This document shows, one piece after another, positions 1 to 5,874 of a stretch of 6,320 bases of DNA (positions are counted from its first letter, which is position 1; the number at the start of each line of letters is the position of its first letter). Origin of the DNA: Candidatus Bathyarchaeota archaeon (GTDB lineage Archaea; Thermoproteota; Bathyarchaeia; Bathyarchaeales; WUQV01); the NCBI GenBank assembly GCA_009889585.1, contig WUQV01000299.1, forward strand, positions 1 through 6,320. Direction: 5' to 3'. The notes below the pieces were generated by a model that was not told the DNA's origin, did no database searches, and saw nothing but the letters and a program-made list of their open reading frames with translations. The position numbers were made by a program, and so were the translations under genes.

Positions 1-248
1 CTAACGGCCTATCACCCGTCGGAGCCTGAGGGAAGTGCGGCTTGCCGTTAGGGCGGAGACAAGATCCGCGCCCTTTGAGGGCGCCGATAGACGCTCTTCC
101 AAGTGAAGAGCGTGCTAACGGGGTGGTGGCACACCCTTCGCTTCGAAGGTGTGAGCCATGAAGGACGAGGCAAATACCGATGAGTCGCTGAGCGATGAAG
201 CATCACCAGAAGCGAGAATCTCCCGACTTTAGTCGTGGAGAGTGTCAA
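1..248 (+). mobile_element. Right end of an IS200/IS605-type transposon (partial, cut by window start)
   Basis: Seen: the segment ends in a hairpin at 220-240 (CTCC+CGAC, loop TTTA, GTCG, bulged T, GGAG), followed by GTGTCAA at 242-248. From memory of the family, not an alignment, a CGACTTTAGTCG hairpin followed by TCAA is how the right end of ISDra2-like IS605 elements finishes, and TCAA is a known right-cleavage tetranucleotide of the HUH transposase TnpA. Upstream lie several more stems (1-8/44-51, 68-74/78-84, 91-99/105-113, 130-135/148-153). No open tnpB reading frame is visible: all three plus frames meet a stop within about 50 bases, so tnpB must end at or before the window start. The element ends 7 bases from the stop codon of the convergent prenyltransferase gene, so it inserted immediately downstream of that gene. 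Whether the element is still active cannot be judged without its left end and tnpB/tnpA. Confidence 0.7.
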
Positions 249-255
249 AGAGAAA
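247..255 (-). terminator. Pyrimidine-rich tract after uppS stop, weak terminator candidate
   Basis: Reading the minus strand just past the TAG at 256-258, the sequence is TTTCTCTTTG, a T-rich run of the kind that ends archaeal transcripts. It is followed at once by the hairpin of the transposon right end (240-220). This is a judgement on composition only. Confidence 0.3.
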
Positions 256-1038
256 CTACCTCCCAAACCGACGCGCCCTCCTTTGATACGTTCGAACGGC
301 GCGTAAGAAATCTATCTTACGTATCTCAGGCCAATATACGTCTAGGAAAACGAGTTCGCTATATGCCGATTGCCACAATAGGAATCCGCTAAGCCTCTCT
401 TCGCCAGAAGTCCTTATGATGAAGTCAGGATCCTGTTTAGGTAAGTGCGCCGTATATAAGTAACGTTCAAAGAGGCATTCATCTATTTCGTTTAAATCTA
501 TTTCGCCTTTCTTCACAGATTCCGCTATTCTTTTAGTTGCATCTACTATCTCAGCCCTACCTCCATAAGCCACTGCTACATTTAAAAAGCACCCTTCATA
601 CCCCTCAGTAGCCCTTTCTATCTCCTTCATCAAGCTTTGGATGCGCTCAGGAAGCAACCCCAGCCTTCCGACGAATTTCACACGTGCCTTCCTTTCATGA
701 ATGCTTTTGTCATTAAGCAATTGAGAGAGCTTCTCCTCTAAAATCTTCATTATCTCTTCGATCTCCCTTTTCGAACGCCTAAAGTTCTCAAGGGAGAATA
801 CATAAAGCGTAACCGACTTAATGCCAAGTTCATCGCACCATTTTAACATCTCTTCAACCTTCTCAGCCCCACGTCTATGGCCAATCCACGGCTCCAACGA
901 GCGCTTAAGCGCCCACCTCCTATTCCCATCGAGGATTAAAGCTACATGCTCCGGCTTGACGCCATCCTTCACCTGACGCCAAAGCCACCTTTCGTAAAGC
1001 TTATAAATCCCAAGGACCTTGAGTAGCTCCCTTAACAT
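256..1038 (-). CDS. uppS: cis-prenyltransferase (undecaprenyl/dolichyl diphosphate synthase type)
   Basis: 260 aa. It condenses isopentenyl diphosphate units in cis onto an allylic primer to make the long polyprenyl diphosphate that, in archaea, becomes the dolichyl-type lipid carrier for N-glycans at the membrane. All family motifs are present: HVALILDGNRRWA around residues 31-43 with catalytic Asp37; GHRRGAEK at 53-60; FSLENFRRSKREI at 81-93; NVAVAYGGRAEI in the middle; and DFIIRTSGEERLSGF at 205-219, followed by the SELVF segment. Arg209, Arg215 and Glu228 keep the same mutual spacing as Arg194, Arg200 and Glu213 of E. coli UppS. The roughly 28-residue N-terminal extension before the motif is usual for archaeal members and supports the ATG at 1038. 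No Shine-Dalgarno sequence precedes it, and a TATA-like box about 30 bases upstream suggests a leaderless mRNA. Base composition is clearly more AT-rich than tldD/pmbA. Product chain length cannot be read from the sequence. Confidence 0.95.
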   Translation of the reverse strand: MLRELLKVLGIYKLYERWLWRQVKDGVKPEHVALILDGNRRWALKRSLEPWIGHRRGAEKVEEMLKWCDELGIKSVTLYVFSLENFRRSKREIEEIMKILEEKLSQLLNDKSIHERKARVKFVGRLGLLPERIQSLMKEIERATEGYEGCFLNVAVAYGGRAEIVDATKRIAESVKKGEIDLNEIDECLFERYLYTAHLPKQDPDFIIRTSGEERLSGFLLWQSAYSELVFLDVYWPEIRKIDFLRAVRTYQRRARRFGR

Positions 1039-1063
1039 ACACTAAATCAGTAAGGTTCATGAT

Positions 1064-1071
1064 GTTTATAT
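1064..1071 (-). promoter_or_regulatory. TATA box of uppS
   Basis: The minus strand reads ATATAAAC here, inside TTAAACATATAAAC (1077-1064). It is centred about 29 bases before the uppS ATG, the spacing expected for an archaeal TATA element serving a leaderless or near-leaderless transcript. Because the motif is nearly symmetric, it could also serve the plus-strand relic that starts at 1090. Confidence 0.55.
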
Positions 1072-1089
1072 GTTTAACCATTAAAATCG

Positions 1090-1252
1090 ATGGCTAGGTT
1101 TACGCCCTTTACGATTAAAGTCGGATCATCTGGTGGCTAACCTGCTAAGCGTAGTTCATCATCTCAGAGTTAAGAGCTACGTCAAAGCAGCCGCTGCGCT
1201 CGATAGAAGGCTCAGCGCGGGTTTACAAGTTAGCACTCTCTCGTACGAGTGA
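1090..1252 (+). pseudogene. Unrecognised decayed short gene (relic)
   Basis: An ATG at 1090 opens a 16-codon frame (MARFTPFTIKVGSSGG) ending at TAA 1138-1140. A second frame, open from 1085 to the TGA at 1250-1252, carries a protein-like stretch at about 1142-1249, including HHLRVKSYVKAAAALDRRL. The two look like parts of one small gene separated by a frameshift near 1120-1135. A TATA-like box lies about 22 bases before the ATG. I do not recognise the family. It sits directly before a HEPN-like relic, a place where a partner protein such as a minimal nucleotidyltransferase is often found, but no GSxxxGxxxxxSDxD-type motif is visible, so that identity is not supported. Chance open frames remain possible. 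Confidence 0.25.
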
Positions 1253-1255
1253 AAA

Positions 1256-1265
1256 CTTTAAAAAG
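1256..1265 (+). promoter_or_regulatory. TATA-like box before the HEPN-like relic
   Basis: CTTTAAAAAG is centred about 29 bases upstream of the ATG at 1289, matching the spacing seen before the other genes in this window. It suggests that the following relic was once a separately transcribed gene. Confidence 0.4.
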
Positions 1266-1288
1266 CGAGCTCAACCGGAGATGAGCGA

Positions 1289-1430
1289 ATGAGAAAGGAA
1301 GCGAGGGATCGGCTGGCTTAGGGAAGGGCTGACCTAAAAACGGTTGAAGACCGCTTTAAAACTTCCAACTATATGCTACAGCGCTTCAACACAACTGCTG
1401 TTAGGAGGCTCGATGACGTTCGAGGCAAGT
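1289..1430 (+). pseudogene. HEPN-domain-like gene, decayed and truncated
   Basis: From the ATG at 1289 the frame reads MRKEARDRLA, an in-frame TAG (1319-1321), then GRADLKTVEDRFKTSNY. This resembles the first helices of HEPN proteins (pattern: A..WL.qA..DL..A...l..g.Y). A frameshift near 1372 is then needed to continue with CYSASTQLL (1374-1400), which resembles the 'CF.AQqAvEkALKA' helix. After that no homology is visible, and the fragment runs into the convergent pmbA gene. The RxxxxH catalytic motif of HEPN ribonucleases and any partner antitoxin are missing, so this can only be an inactive relic. The family call rests on remembered consensus, not on a profile search, and is tentative. The region 1039-1430 holds no other gene that I can support. 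Confidence 0.4.
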
Positions 1431-2879
1431 TCACGTGGAGACGACGACGTTCTCGACGATGAGCGATGGGCATCTAACGTTCACGAACCATTTTGGATCC
1501 CCGCCGATAGCCGTAACCGACCTCAAGGCTTCGTGGAAGTTCCCAGCGACCGTGCAAGGCCTTAACGGATAAGCCACCCCTCCATCCTTCACCCTAAAAG
1601 CGTTCGTTGCGGTTACGGAGAAATCTCCTGTAATGACGTTGGAGTGCCACGCCCCCATCAGCTCGCCCTTAACAAGCACGCCGTCCTTTACCTCGCTTAT
1701 CAGGTCGTCCAAGCTCCCCCTTCCAGGCGTTAACAGCAAGTTCGAAGGCCTTACGGTAGGCGGATTGGCGTAAGGAGGCGCCCCTAAGAACTTCCACCTG
1801 CTCGCGTTCCCCGTGCTCTCGCGATCCTCACGCTTAGCCGAGTAGTTGTCGTAAATGAAGCCCTTTAGGATCCCTTTCTCGATCACGGAGGTTCTCTGCC
1901 TTGGGACGCCCTCGTCGTCTGCTTTGCTCGTAAATATGCCGTCCGGCATTATCCCATCATCTACGACCGATACGCCCTCGTAAGCTATCTGTTCGCCGAT
2001 CCTCCCCTTGTATGCGGAGCGATCCTCTTGGACGTTTAAAGCGGATATCGATGAAGCGAGGATCACGGAAGATAGCTCGCCCCAGCTCCTATTTTCAAAG
2101 ATGACTGTGCCTACGTGCTTCCCTTGTAACGGCTTCCTGCCGAGACATTCGACGGCTCTTTGGGATGCGTTTACGGCGATCCCTTGAAGGTTCTCGGTGA
2201 AAGTCCTAGAGATGATGAGGTCGCTTCCGGATGTTTCGTCGGTTCCCGACTTCGCCTTAACGTACACGAACGCGAGAAAGGCCGTCCCCCTATCCGAAGC
2301 CTCGACGCCTCTCGTGTTCACGACACCAGCATAAACCGATAGTGCTCTTACACCCGCAACGGTGTACGTAACCCTTCTATCGAAGTCCCCTGCTGCGGCG
2401 CAACAATCGGCGCAAAGCTTAAGCATCCCCTCGGCTTCTAAGCCCTGGATCCTCTCATCGAAAATCCCGCCTTGGCCTAAGGGCTCCTTCGGCTCGGGGA
2501 GGGATGCCCATTTCGGATCTGGGGGCCTAACCTTGGCTATCTTGACGGCCTCCTCGACGGCTTTAAGCACGTCCTTTTCTTCAAGGCTTGAGGTGCTCGA
2601 AAACCCCACGGCTTTCCTTACTATGGCCCTTACGCCGACGCCAGCCCTCATCCCTCCCTTTACCATCGGAATCCCCCTCCTCTTGATCCAAGGCTCGGCT
2701 ACGCGGGCGAGAGCGCCCATGACGCCCTTTAATACACCGCCCCTTGAGGCGAATATCCCGCCTACGAGCTTAACGTCTACGAAGTTCTCCGTGTAAAGGA
2801 AGGCCTCCGCTTCCTCGGCGCCGAGCCTTTTTGCGTGCTCCACCGCCTTCTTCCCAACATCTAGGAGCATCTCCATCAT
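1431..2879 (-). CDS. pmbA: TldE/PmbA-type metalloprotease subunit
   Basis: 482 aa, the non-catalytic partner (TldE, also called PmbA) of the TldD/TldE peptidase, which in bacteria trims microcin B17 and degrades unfolded peptides such as CcdA. Seen: N-terminal helix with KRLGAEEAEAFLYT (about 17-30); RAGVGVRAIV and VGFSSTSSLEE (about 78-101); the central DDEGVPRQRTSVIEKG segment (321-336); NYSAKRED followed by ESTGNASR (345-361); and a C-terminal beta region with ITGDFSVTATNAF (416-428). As expected for TldE, there is no HExxxH, and the equivalent place reads NRSWGELSS. The ATG at 2879 overlaps the tldD stop (ATGA) and has GGAGG six bases before it, so coupled translation decides this start; longer upstream codons in this frame overlap tldD. 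The protein exceeds the usual 440-450 aa mainly through an insert near residues 46-77. Confidence 0.93.
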   Translation of the reverse strand: MMEMLLDVGKKAVEHAKRLGAEEAEAFLYTENFVDVKLVGGIFASRGGVLKGVMGALARVAEPWIKRRGIPMVKGGMRAGVGVRAIVRKAVGFSSTSSLEEKDVLKAVEEAVKIAKVRPPDPKWASLPEPKEPLGQGGIFDERIQGLEAEGMLKLCADCCAAAGDFDRRVTYTVAGVRALSVYAGVVNTRGVEASDRGTAFLAFVYVKAKSGTDETSGSDLIISRTFTENLQGIAVNASQRAVECLGRKPLQGKHVGTVIFENRSWGELSSVILASSISALNVQEDRSAYKGRIGEQIAYEGVSVVDDGIMPDGIFTSKADDEGVPRQRTSVIEKGILKGFIYDNYSAKREDRESTGNASRWKFLGAPPYANPPTVRPSNLLLTPGRGSLDDLISEVKDGVLVKGELMGAWHSNVITGDFSVTATNAFRVKDGGVAYPLRPCTVAGNFHEALRSVTAIGGDPKWFVNVRCPSLIVENVVVST

Positions 2880-4291
2880 TTTGCGCCTCCGAAAAGGACG
2901 TTCCTGATCCTTATGTGCGGCCCTCCGTCCCCAACGAAAGCCCTTTGATCCCATTTTCCGCATCCTCCAAACGGGCCGCTTCGGATCTCTATATCGTCGC
3001 AGATAGCCTCGACGTTCTTAAGGAGCTCAAGTATGTTGCCGGTTAAGGCCACATCCCTGAGGGGGTACTTGAGCTCGCCTTCCTCGACCCAATACCCCCT
3101 TACGGCTTTAAATAGGAAGTCGCCGGTGAACTCTGTTTGTCCTCCCGCACTATCGATCGCGTAGATCCCCCGCTTGAGATCCTTAAGCGCTTCATCAAGC
3201 TTCCAATCCCCTGCCTTAAAGTAGGTGTTCCTCATCCTCACGATGGGTTCGAAGGAGTAGTCTTGGCTCCTCGCGTTCCCCGTAGGGCTCATCTTAAGCC
3301 TATGGGCGGTTTCCCTGCTATGCAAGTAGGAGCTCAGGATCCCGTCTTTTAGGATCTCAACCCGACTACACGGCACTCCCTCGTCATCGAACGGTATCCA
3401 GTACCCTCCTTCCTTTGGCACACCTTCATCGATTATGGTCACTATATCGGCTCCAAGCTTTTGGCCCATCCTTCCGGTTAACGGGGAAGCACCCATGGCG
3501 ACGAAGTCGGCTTCAGATAGGTGCCCGAACGACTCGTGGGCTAAAATGCCAGCAAGATCAGAGTTTATTAGAGCGTCGAACCTTCCTGCTGGCGCTGGCT
3601 TAGCTTCGAGCTTCTCAACGGCCCAATCGGCGGCGTTCTCAGCCATCTTCTCAGGCGTATGCCCCTCTTCTTCAAAAGCGCTCAGCCCGAAGCTTCCGCC
3701 GTAGCCATCCCTAGCGTCAACTATGACGTCGCCCCTCTTGGCTACGCAAGAAACCCCCAAGCCTACGAGGATGGGCTCGTAGAAGGCCCTAGCCCCCTCG
3801 CTATTAGCGTAATAGATCGTCCCGTGGTATTCGCCGAACCTGCTTCTGACGTTCGCTATGCGCTCGTCCCTTCCCATGGCAACTTCGCATTGCCTAACGC
3901 ACATGTCCTTCTTCTCATCCAGCGCAACCTCCCTCGGATGTTTGTTAACGCTTATGGATCTTCCCCCTTCCACCGCCTTCGCGTAAGCGAGCATGGGCTT
4001 TATAAGAGCCCTCTTAGCCGATGCCTTGGCGATCTTCACGGCGGCCTCAACGGTCTTAAGGACGTTCTCCTCGTCCAAGATGTTCGAGAATGAGAAACCA
4101 CTCCCCTTTCCGTAGAAGACCCTAACGCCGATCCCCACGTTATGGGCTTCCGAAACCGTCCTTACCTCCTTATTTACGGTCTCTATTTCCCCTGTAACGG
4201 TATCTTCGCCCTTCACCTCAACGAACCTAGCGCCTAGCTTAAGCGCGTACTTGATCGCCTTCTCCATCAAGTCCTCGATCTGCATATCCAT
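2876..4291 (-). CDS. tldD: TldD-type zinc metalloprotease, catalytic subunit
   Basis: 471 aa from the ATG at 4291. TldD is the catalytic half of the TldD/TldE cytoplasmic peptidase, where unfolded peptide threads into a closed barrel. Seen: AHNVGIGVRVFYGKGSGFS (49-67); ILAHESFGHLSEADF (249-263) with the zinc motif H252-E253-x3-H257; GASPLTGRMGQKLG after it; IPFDDEGVP (299-307); SPTGNARSQDY (335-345); and a C-terminal GGCGK with Cys444, the position where the family has its third zinc ligand. The active site therefore looks intact. Length is close to E. coli TldD (about 480). A longer frame back to 4348 would overlap the upstream gene by 35 bases, and the family-like N-terminus (MDMQIEDLMEKAIKYALKLG) starts at 4291, so I chose that ATG; 4285 is the alternative. 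The gene lies 22 bases after the nucleotidyltransferase and overlaps pmbA by 4. Confidence 0.95.
   Translation of the reverse strand: MDMQIEDLMEKAIKYALKLGARFVEVKGEDTVTGEIETVNKEVRTVSEAHNVGIGVRVFYGKGSGFSFSNILDEENVLKTVEAAVKIAKASAKRALIKPMLAYAKAVEGGRSISVNKHPREVALDEKKDMCVRQCEVAMGRDERIANVRSRFGEYHGTIYYANSEGARAFYEPILVGLGVSCVAKRGDVIVDARDGYGGSFGLSAFEEEGHTPEKMAENAADWAVEKLEAKPAPAGRFDALINSDLAGILAHESFGHLSEADFVAMGASPLTGRMGQKLGADIVTIIDEGVPKEGGYWIPFDDEGVPCSRVEILKDGILSSYLHSRETAHRLKMSPTGNARSQDYSFEPIVRMRNTYFKAGDWKLDEALKDLKRGIYAIDSAGGQTEFTGDFLFKAVRGYWVEEGELKYPLRDVALTGNILELLKNVEAICDDIEIRSGPFGGCGKWDQRAFVGDGGPHIRIRNVLFGGAK
2886..2890 (-). promoter_or_regulatory. Shine-Dalgarno GGAGG that sets the pmbA start
   Basis: GGAGG on the minus strand lies inside the last codons of tldD, six bases before the ATG at 2879. 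It is the one clear Shine-Dalgarno site in the operon and fits translational coupling inside a polycistronic message, in contrast to the leaderless-looking first genes. Confidence 0.6.
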
Positions 4292-4313
4292 GCTTGTCAC
4301 GCTCAACCCACGC

Positions 4314-5003
4314 TTAGTAGACGCTTGCTTTTGGCCTATAAGCTGCAAATTTCAGACGGGCTTCCAGCAAATCCTTGTACGTATTGATAGTTACACGATT
4401 TCCCGTGCGCTTTACGCAACGTAATTTGCGTTCCTTTGCTAACTTTGGTAATACGAGCACCTCAAGGTCGCTAACTTGCGGGAAGTATTCCGCAATAATC
4501 GATTTCTTAAATACGTAATGGCCAGCGTTCACCCAATGATCCAAAATCGGTTTTTGAACGAAATCGGCTACGAAGGGATTTGATTCTTCAACTGGGCCAA
4601 ATGGGGATGGTCGAGCAAGCAAAATGCTTGCCCCTGCGTCGCTTACAAAGTACAAGGATTCCGAATTAGCATCCACTAAATAATCAACGTTCATTATGTA
4701 AACGCTGTCGGCTTGAATAAAATCCAAGGCATTACGGATGGCTCCTCCAGTACCCAATTGCGTTTCTTCAATCGCCAGTTTAACAGGAAAACGCTCAACG
4801 TAATCGCCCAACAAATGCAGGCACTCGTCGACGTCAAAGGCATTGATTGTAACTATTATATGCTCAAACCCATGCTTTTCCAACGATTTAAGTTGCCATT
4901 CTAGGATCGTTTCGCCATTCAATGTGAGGAACGGTTTAGGCTCAAACGTATGAGGCTTCAAGCGCTCTGCCTTCCCACCAGCTAATATCAAAGCTTGCTT
5001 CAT
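4314..5003 (-). CDS. Sugar-phosphate nucleotidyltransferase (NTP_transferase family)
   Basis: 229 aa from the ATG at 5003. It probably joins an NTP and a sugar-1-phosphate to make a nucleotide sugar. Seen: the Rossmann-like N-terminus ALILAGGKAERLKPHTFEPK (4-23), the GGxxxRL...PK signature of the family; LGTGGAIRNALDF (83-95); MNVDYLVDA (104-112) with the likely metal Asp107; VQKP (149-152); NAGHYVF (159-165); and VTINTYKDLLEA (204-215) at the end. There is no left-handed beta-helix tail, so it is a minimal single-domain enzyme; which sugar or nucleotide it uses cannot be read out. A longer frame to 5102 exists, but its extra 33 residues are unlike the family and a TATA-like box lies within them. 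It is first in a likely operon with tldD and pmbA. It is more AT-rich than those two genes. Confidence 0.85.
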   Translation of the reverse strand: MKQALILAGGKAERLKPHTFEPKPFLTLNGETILEWQLKSLEKHGFEHIIVTINAFDVDECLHLLGDYVERFPVKLAIEETQLGTGGAIRNALDFIQADSVYIMNVDYLVDANSESLYFVSDAGASILLARPSPFGPVEESNPFVADFVQKPILDHWVNAGHYVFKKSIIAEYFPQVSDLEVLVLPKLAKERKLRCVKRTGNRVTINTYKDLLEARLKFAAYRPKASVY

Positions 5004-5032
5004 TTCTGTTACTAGGCATTCCTTCTTATGGA

Positions 5033-5040
5033 ATTTAAAA
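5033..5040 (-). promoter_or_regulatory. TATA box of the nucleotidyltransferase-tldD-pmbA operon
   Basis: The minus strand reads TTTTAAAT, centred about 33 bases before the ATG at 5003. This predicts a transcript starting only a few bases before that codon and supports the shorter of the possible protein starts. Confidence 0.5.
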
Positions 5041-5255
5041 CTTTCCCTCGATGAGTTTCGAGCACTCCTAACGGATTCAGAACGATTCATATTCTTCCTC
5101 ATCTAACCCATATAACTTGAAGCCAAAACGCTCATCCTTGTTCATGACCGAGCTCGCATGAGGCTCTAAGCCTCGCTGAGGATAGTTGGTTAGCTCATTA
5201 TCGCGCGCTTAACATCGCTTAAATGGTTCGTACTTACGACGGCTCCGAGCTCAGC

Positions 5256-5263
5256 CTTATATT
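5256..5263 (+). promoter_or_regulatory. TATA box of the nrdJ relic
   Basis: CTTATATT is centred about 31 bases before the ATG at 5290. It runs straight into a 14-base perfect palindrome (5261-5274), so promoter structure seems to have outlived the gene. Confidence 0.45.
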
Positions 5264-5274
5264 GGAGCTCCAAT
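5261..5274. repeat. 14-bp perfect palindrome at the nrdJ-relic promoter
   Basis: ATTGGAGCTCCAAT is its own reverse complement and overlaps the downstream edge of the TATA-like box, a typical place for a repressor operator. About 0.4 such palindromes are expected by chance in a window of this size, so only the position makes it notable. Confidence 0.35.
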
Positions 5275-5289
5275 CGACGGGACGTGCCG

Positions 5290-5874
5290 ATGGCTAAGGT
5301 GAGGAAGATGGACGGAAGGCTAGTAAACTTCAACCCGAGCAGGATCAAGGATGCCGTCCATGGGCCTTCGTAGCCGTAGACCTCGAGGATGGAGGAAGGG
5401 CCGAACGCGTAACGGAGGAGTCGTCAAGCGCCTCGGGGCTAAGTTCGAGGGGAGGATCCAATCGATCGAGGATATCCAGGGTACGGTCGTAGAAGCCCTT
5501 AGGGCGAGCAGTTACGACAAGGTGGCTGACGAGTACTAGGCCTACGGGGAGAAGAAGCGCGAGATAAGGAGGCTTGAGGAGGAGCTCGCATAGTTGAGCC
5601 GAAGCTCACGGTGAACGCCCTCGAGGTTCTCAACAGGAGGTACTTGCTCAAGGACGAGCGCGAAGGGATCTACGGCGAAGATCCCAACTGGAGCGAGAAG
5701 GCGTTTTACGGCATGATGGCGAGGCTCGATTTCCTCCCGAATTCCCCCACGTCGTTTAACGCTGGCACGGCTCCAGGCCAGCTTTCCGCTTGTTTCGTCC
5801 CTCCGGTCGAGGATTCGCTGGAGAGCATATTCGGGGCCGTTAGGAACAGGGCAATGATCGAGACGCTAGCTTCT
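5290..5874 (+). pseudogene. nrdJ: Class II (B12-dependent) ribonucleotide reductase, broken 5' fragment
   Basis: Seen in order: MAKVRKMDGRLVNFNPSRI (5290 on), the start of an ATP-cone; a one-base loss at about 5362, then AFVAVDLEDGGRAERVTEE (5364-5420); a one-base loss at about 5418, then VVKRLGAKFEGRIQSIEDIQ and EALRASSYDKVADEY; an in-frame TAG at 5537; EKKREIRRLEEELA; a one-base loss at about 5591; then VEPKLTVNALEVLNRRYLLKDE, WSEKAFYGMMARLDFLPNSP, FNAGTAPGQLSACF and VEDSLESIFGAVRNRAMI. Homology stops at about 5858, just before the HKSGGGTG-type loop, and a TAA follows at 5875. About 25 residues between KDE and YGEDP are also missing compared with the family. The remaining two thirds, with the catalytic cysteines and the radical-generating part, are absent. 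A functional enzyme would reduce ribonucleotides to deoxyribonucleotides; this copy cannot, so another reductase must exist elsewhere. Confidence 0.9.

Larger units (their letters stand above)
1..264 (+). ncRNA. Candidate TnpB omega RNA (reRNA) scaffold plus guide
   Basis: Seen: dense perfect or near-perfect stems on one strand. CTAACGGC (1-8) pairs with GCCGTTAG (44-51). A 7-bp stem lies at 68-74/78-84, a 9-bp stem at 91-99/105-113, and a 6-bp plus 4-bp bulged stem at 130-140/144-153. The terminal hairpin is at 220-240. Purine-rich GATGAAG-type single-stranded stretches lie at 158-215. Known: in IS605 elements the RNA from the 3' end of tnpB through the right end guides the TnpB nuclease, and the 16-20 bases just past the element act as the guide. 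Inference: the guide would start at 249 (AGAGAAACTACCTCCC) and runs across the uppS stop codon at 256-258. The 5' boundary lies at or before position 1 and the 3' end is approximate. The hairpin could also help terminate uppS transcription coming from the other side. Confidence 0.6.

Noticed and set aside
179..232. Apparent C-terminal codons of TnpB reaching the TAG in the terminal hairpin
   Set aside because: The frame reads acceptably for the last 17 codons (DESLSDEASPEARISRL), but it has stops at 101, 113 and 152, so tnpB coding cannot extend here; the segment is better explained as structured RNA.
1413..1565. Plus-strand frame with AGGAGG before an ATG
   Set aside because: It has a good-looking Shine-Dalgarno site, but it lies almost wholly antisense to the conserved C-terminus of pmbA, and its protein has no family-like features.
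2362..4093. Long plus-strand open frames opposite tldD and pmbA
   Set aside because: They mirror GC-rich codons of the real minus-strand genes, with Pro/Ser/Arg-rich sequence of low complexity and no motifs.
4292..4348. Upstream start for tldD
   Set aside because: The extra 19 residues overlap the end of the nucleotidyltransferase gene and do not resemble the family N-terminus.
5004..5102. 33-residue N-terminal extension of the nucleotidyltransferase
   Set aside because: The Ser/Arg/Lys-rich extension precedes the canonical MKQALILAGG start, and a TATA-like box lies inside it.
5160..5174. Small hairpin GAGGC-TCTAA-GCCTC
   Set aside because: Only five pairs, no T-run after it, and not placed at the end of any gene; too weak to call a terminator or small RNA.
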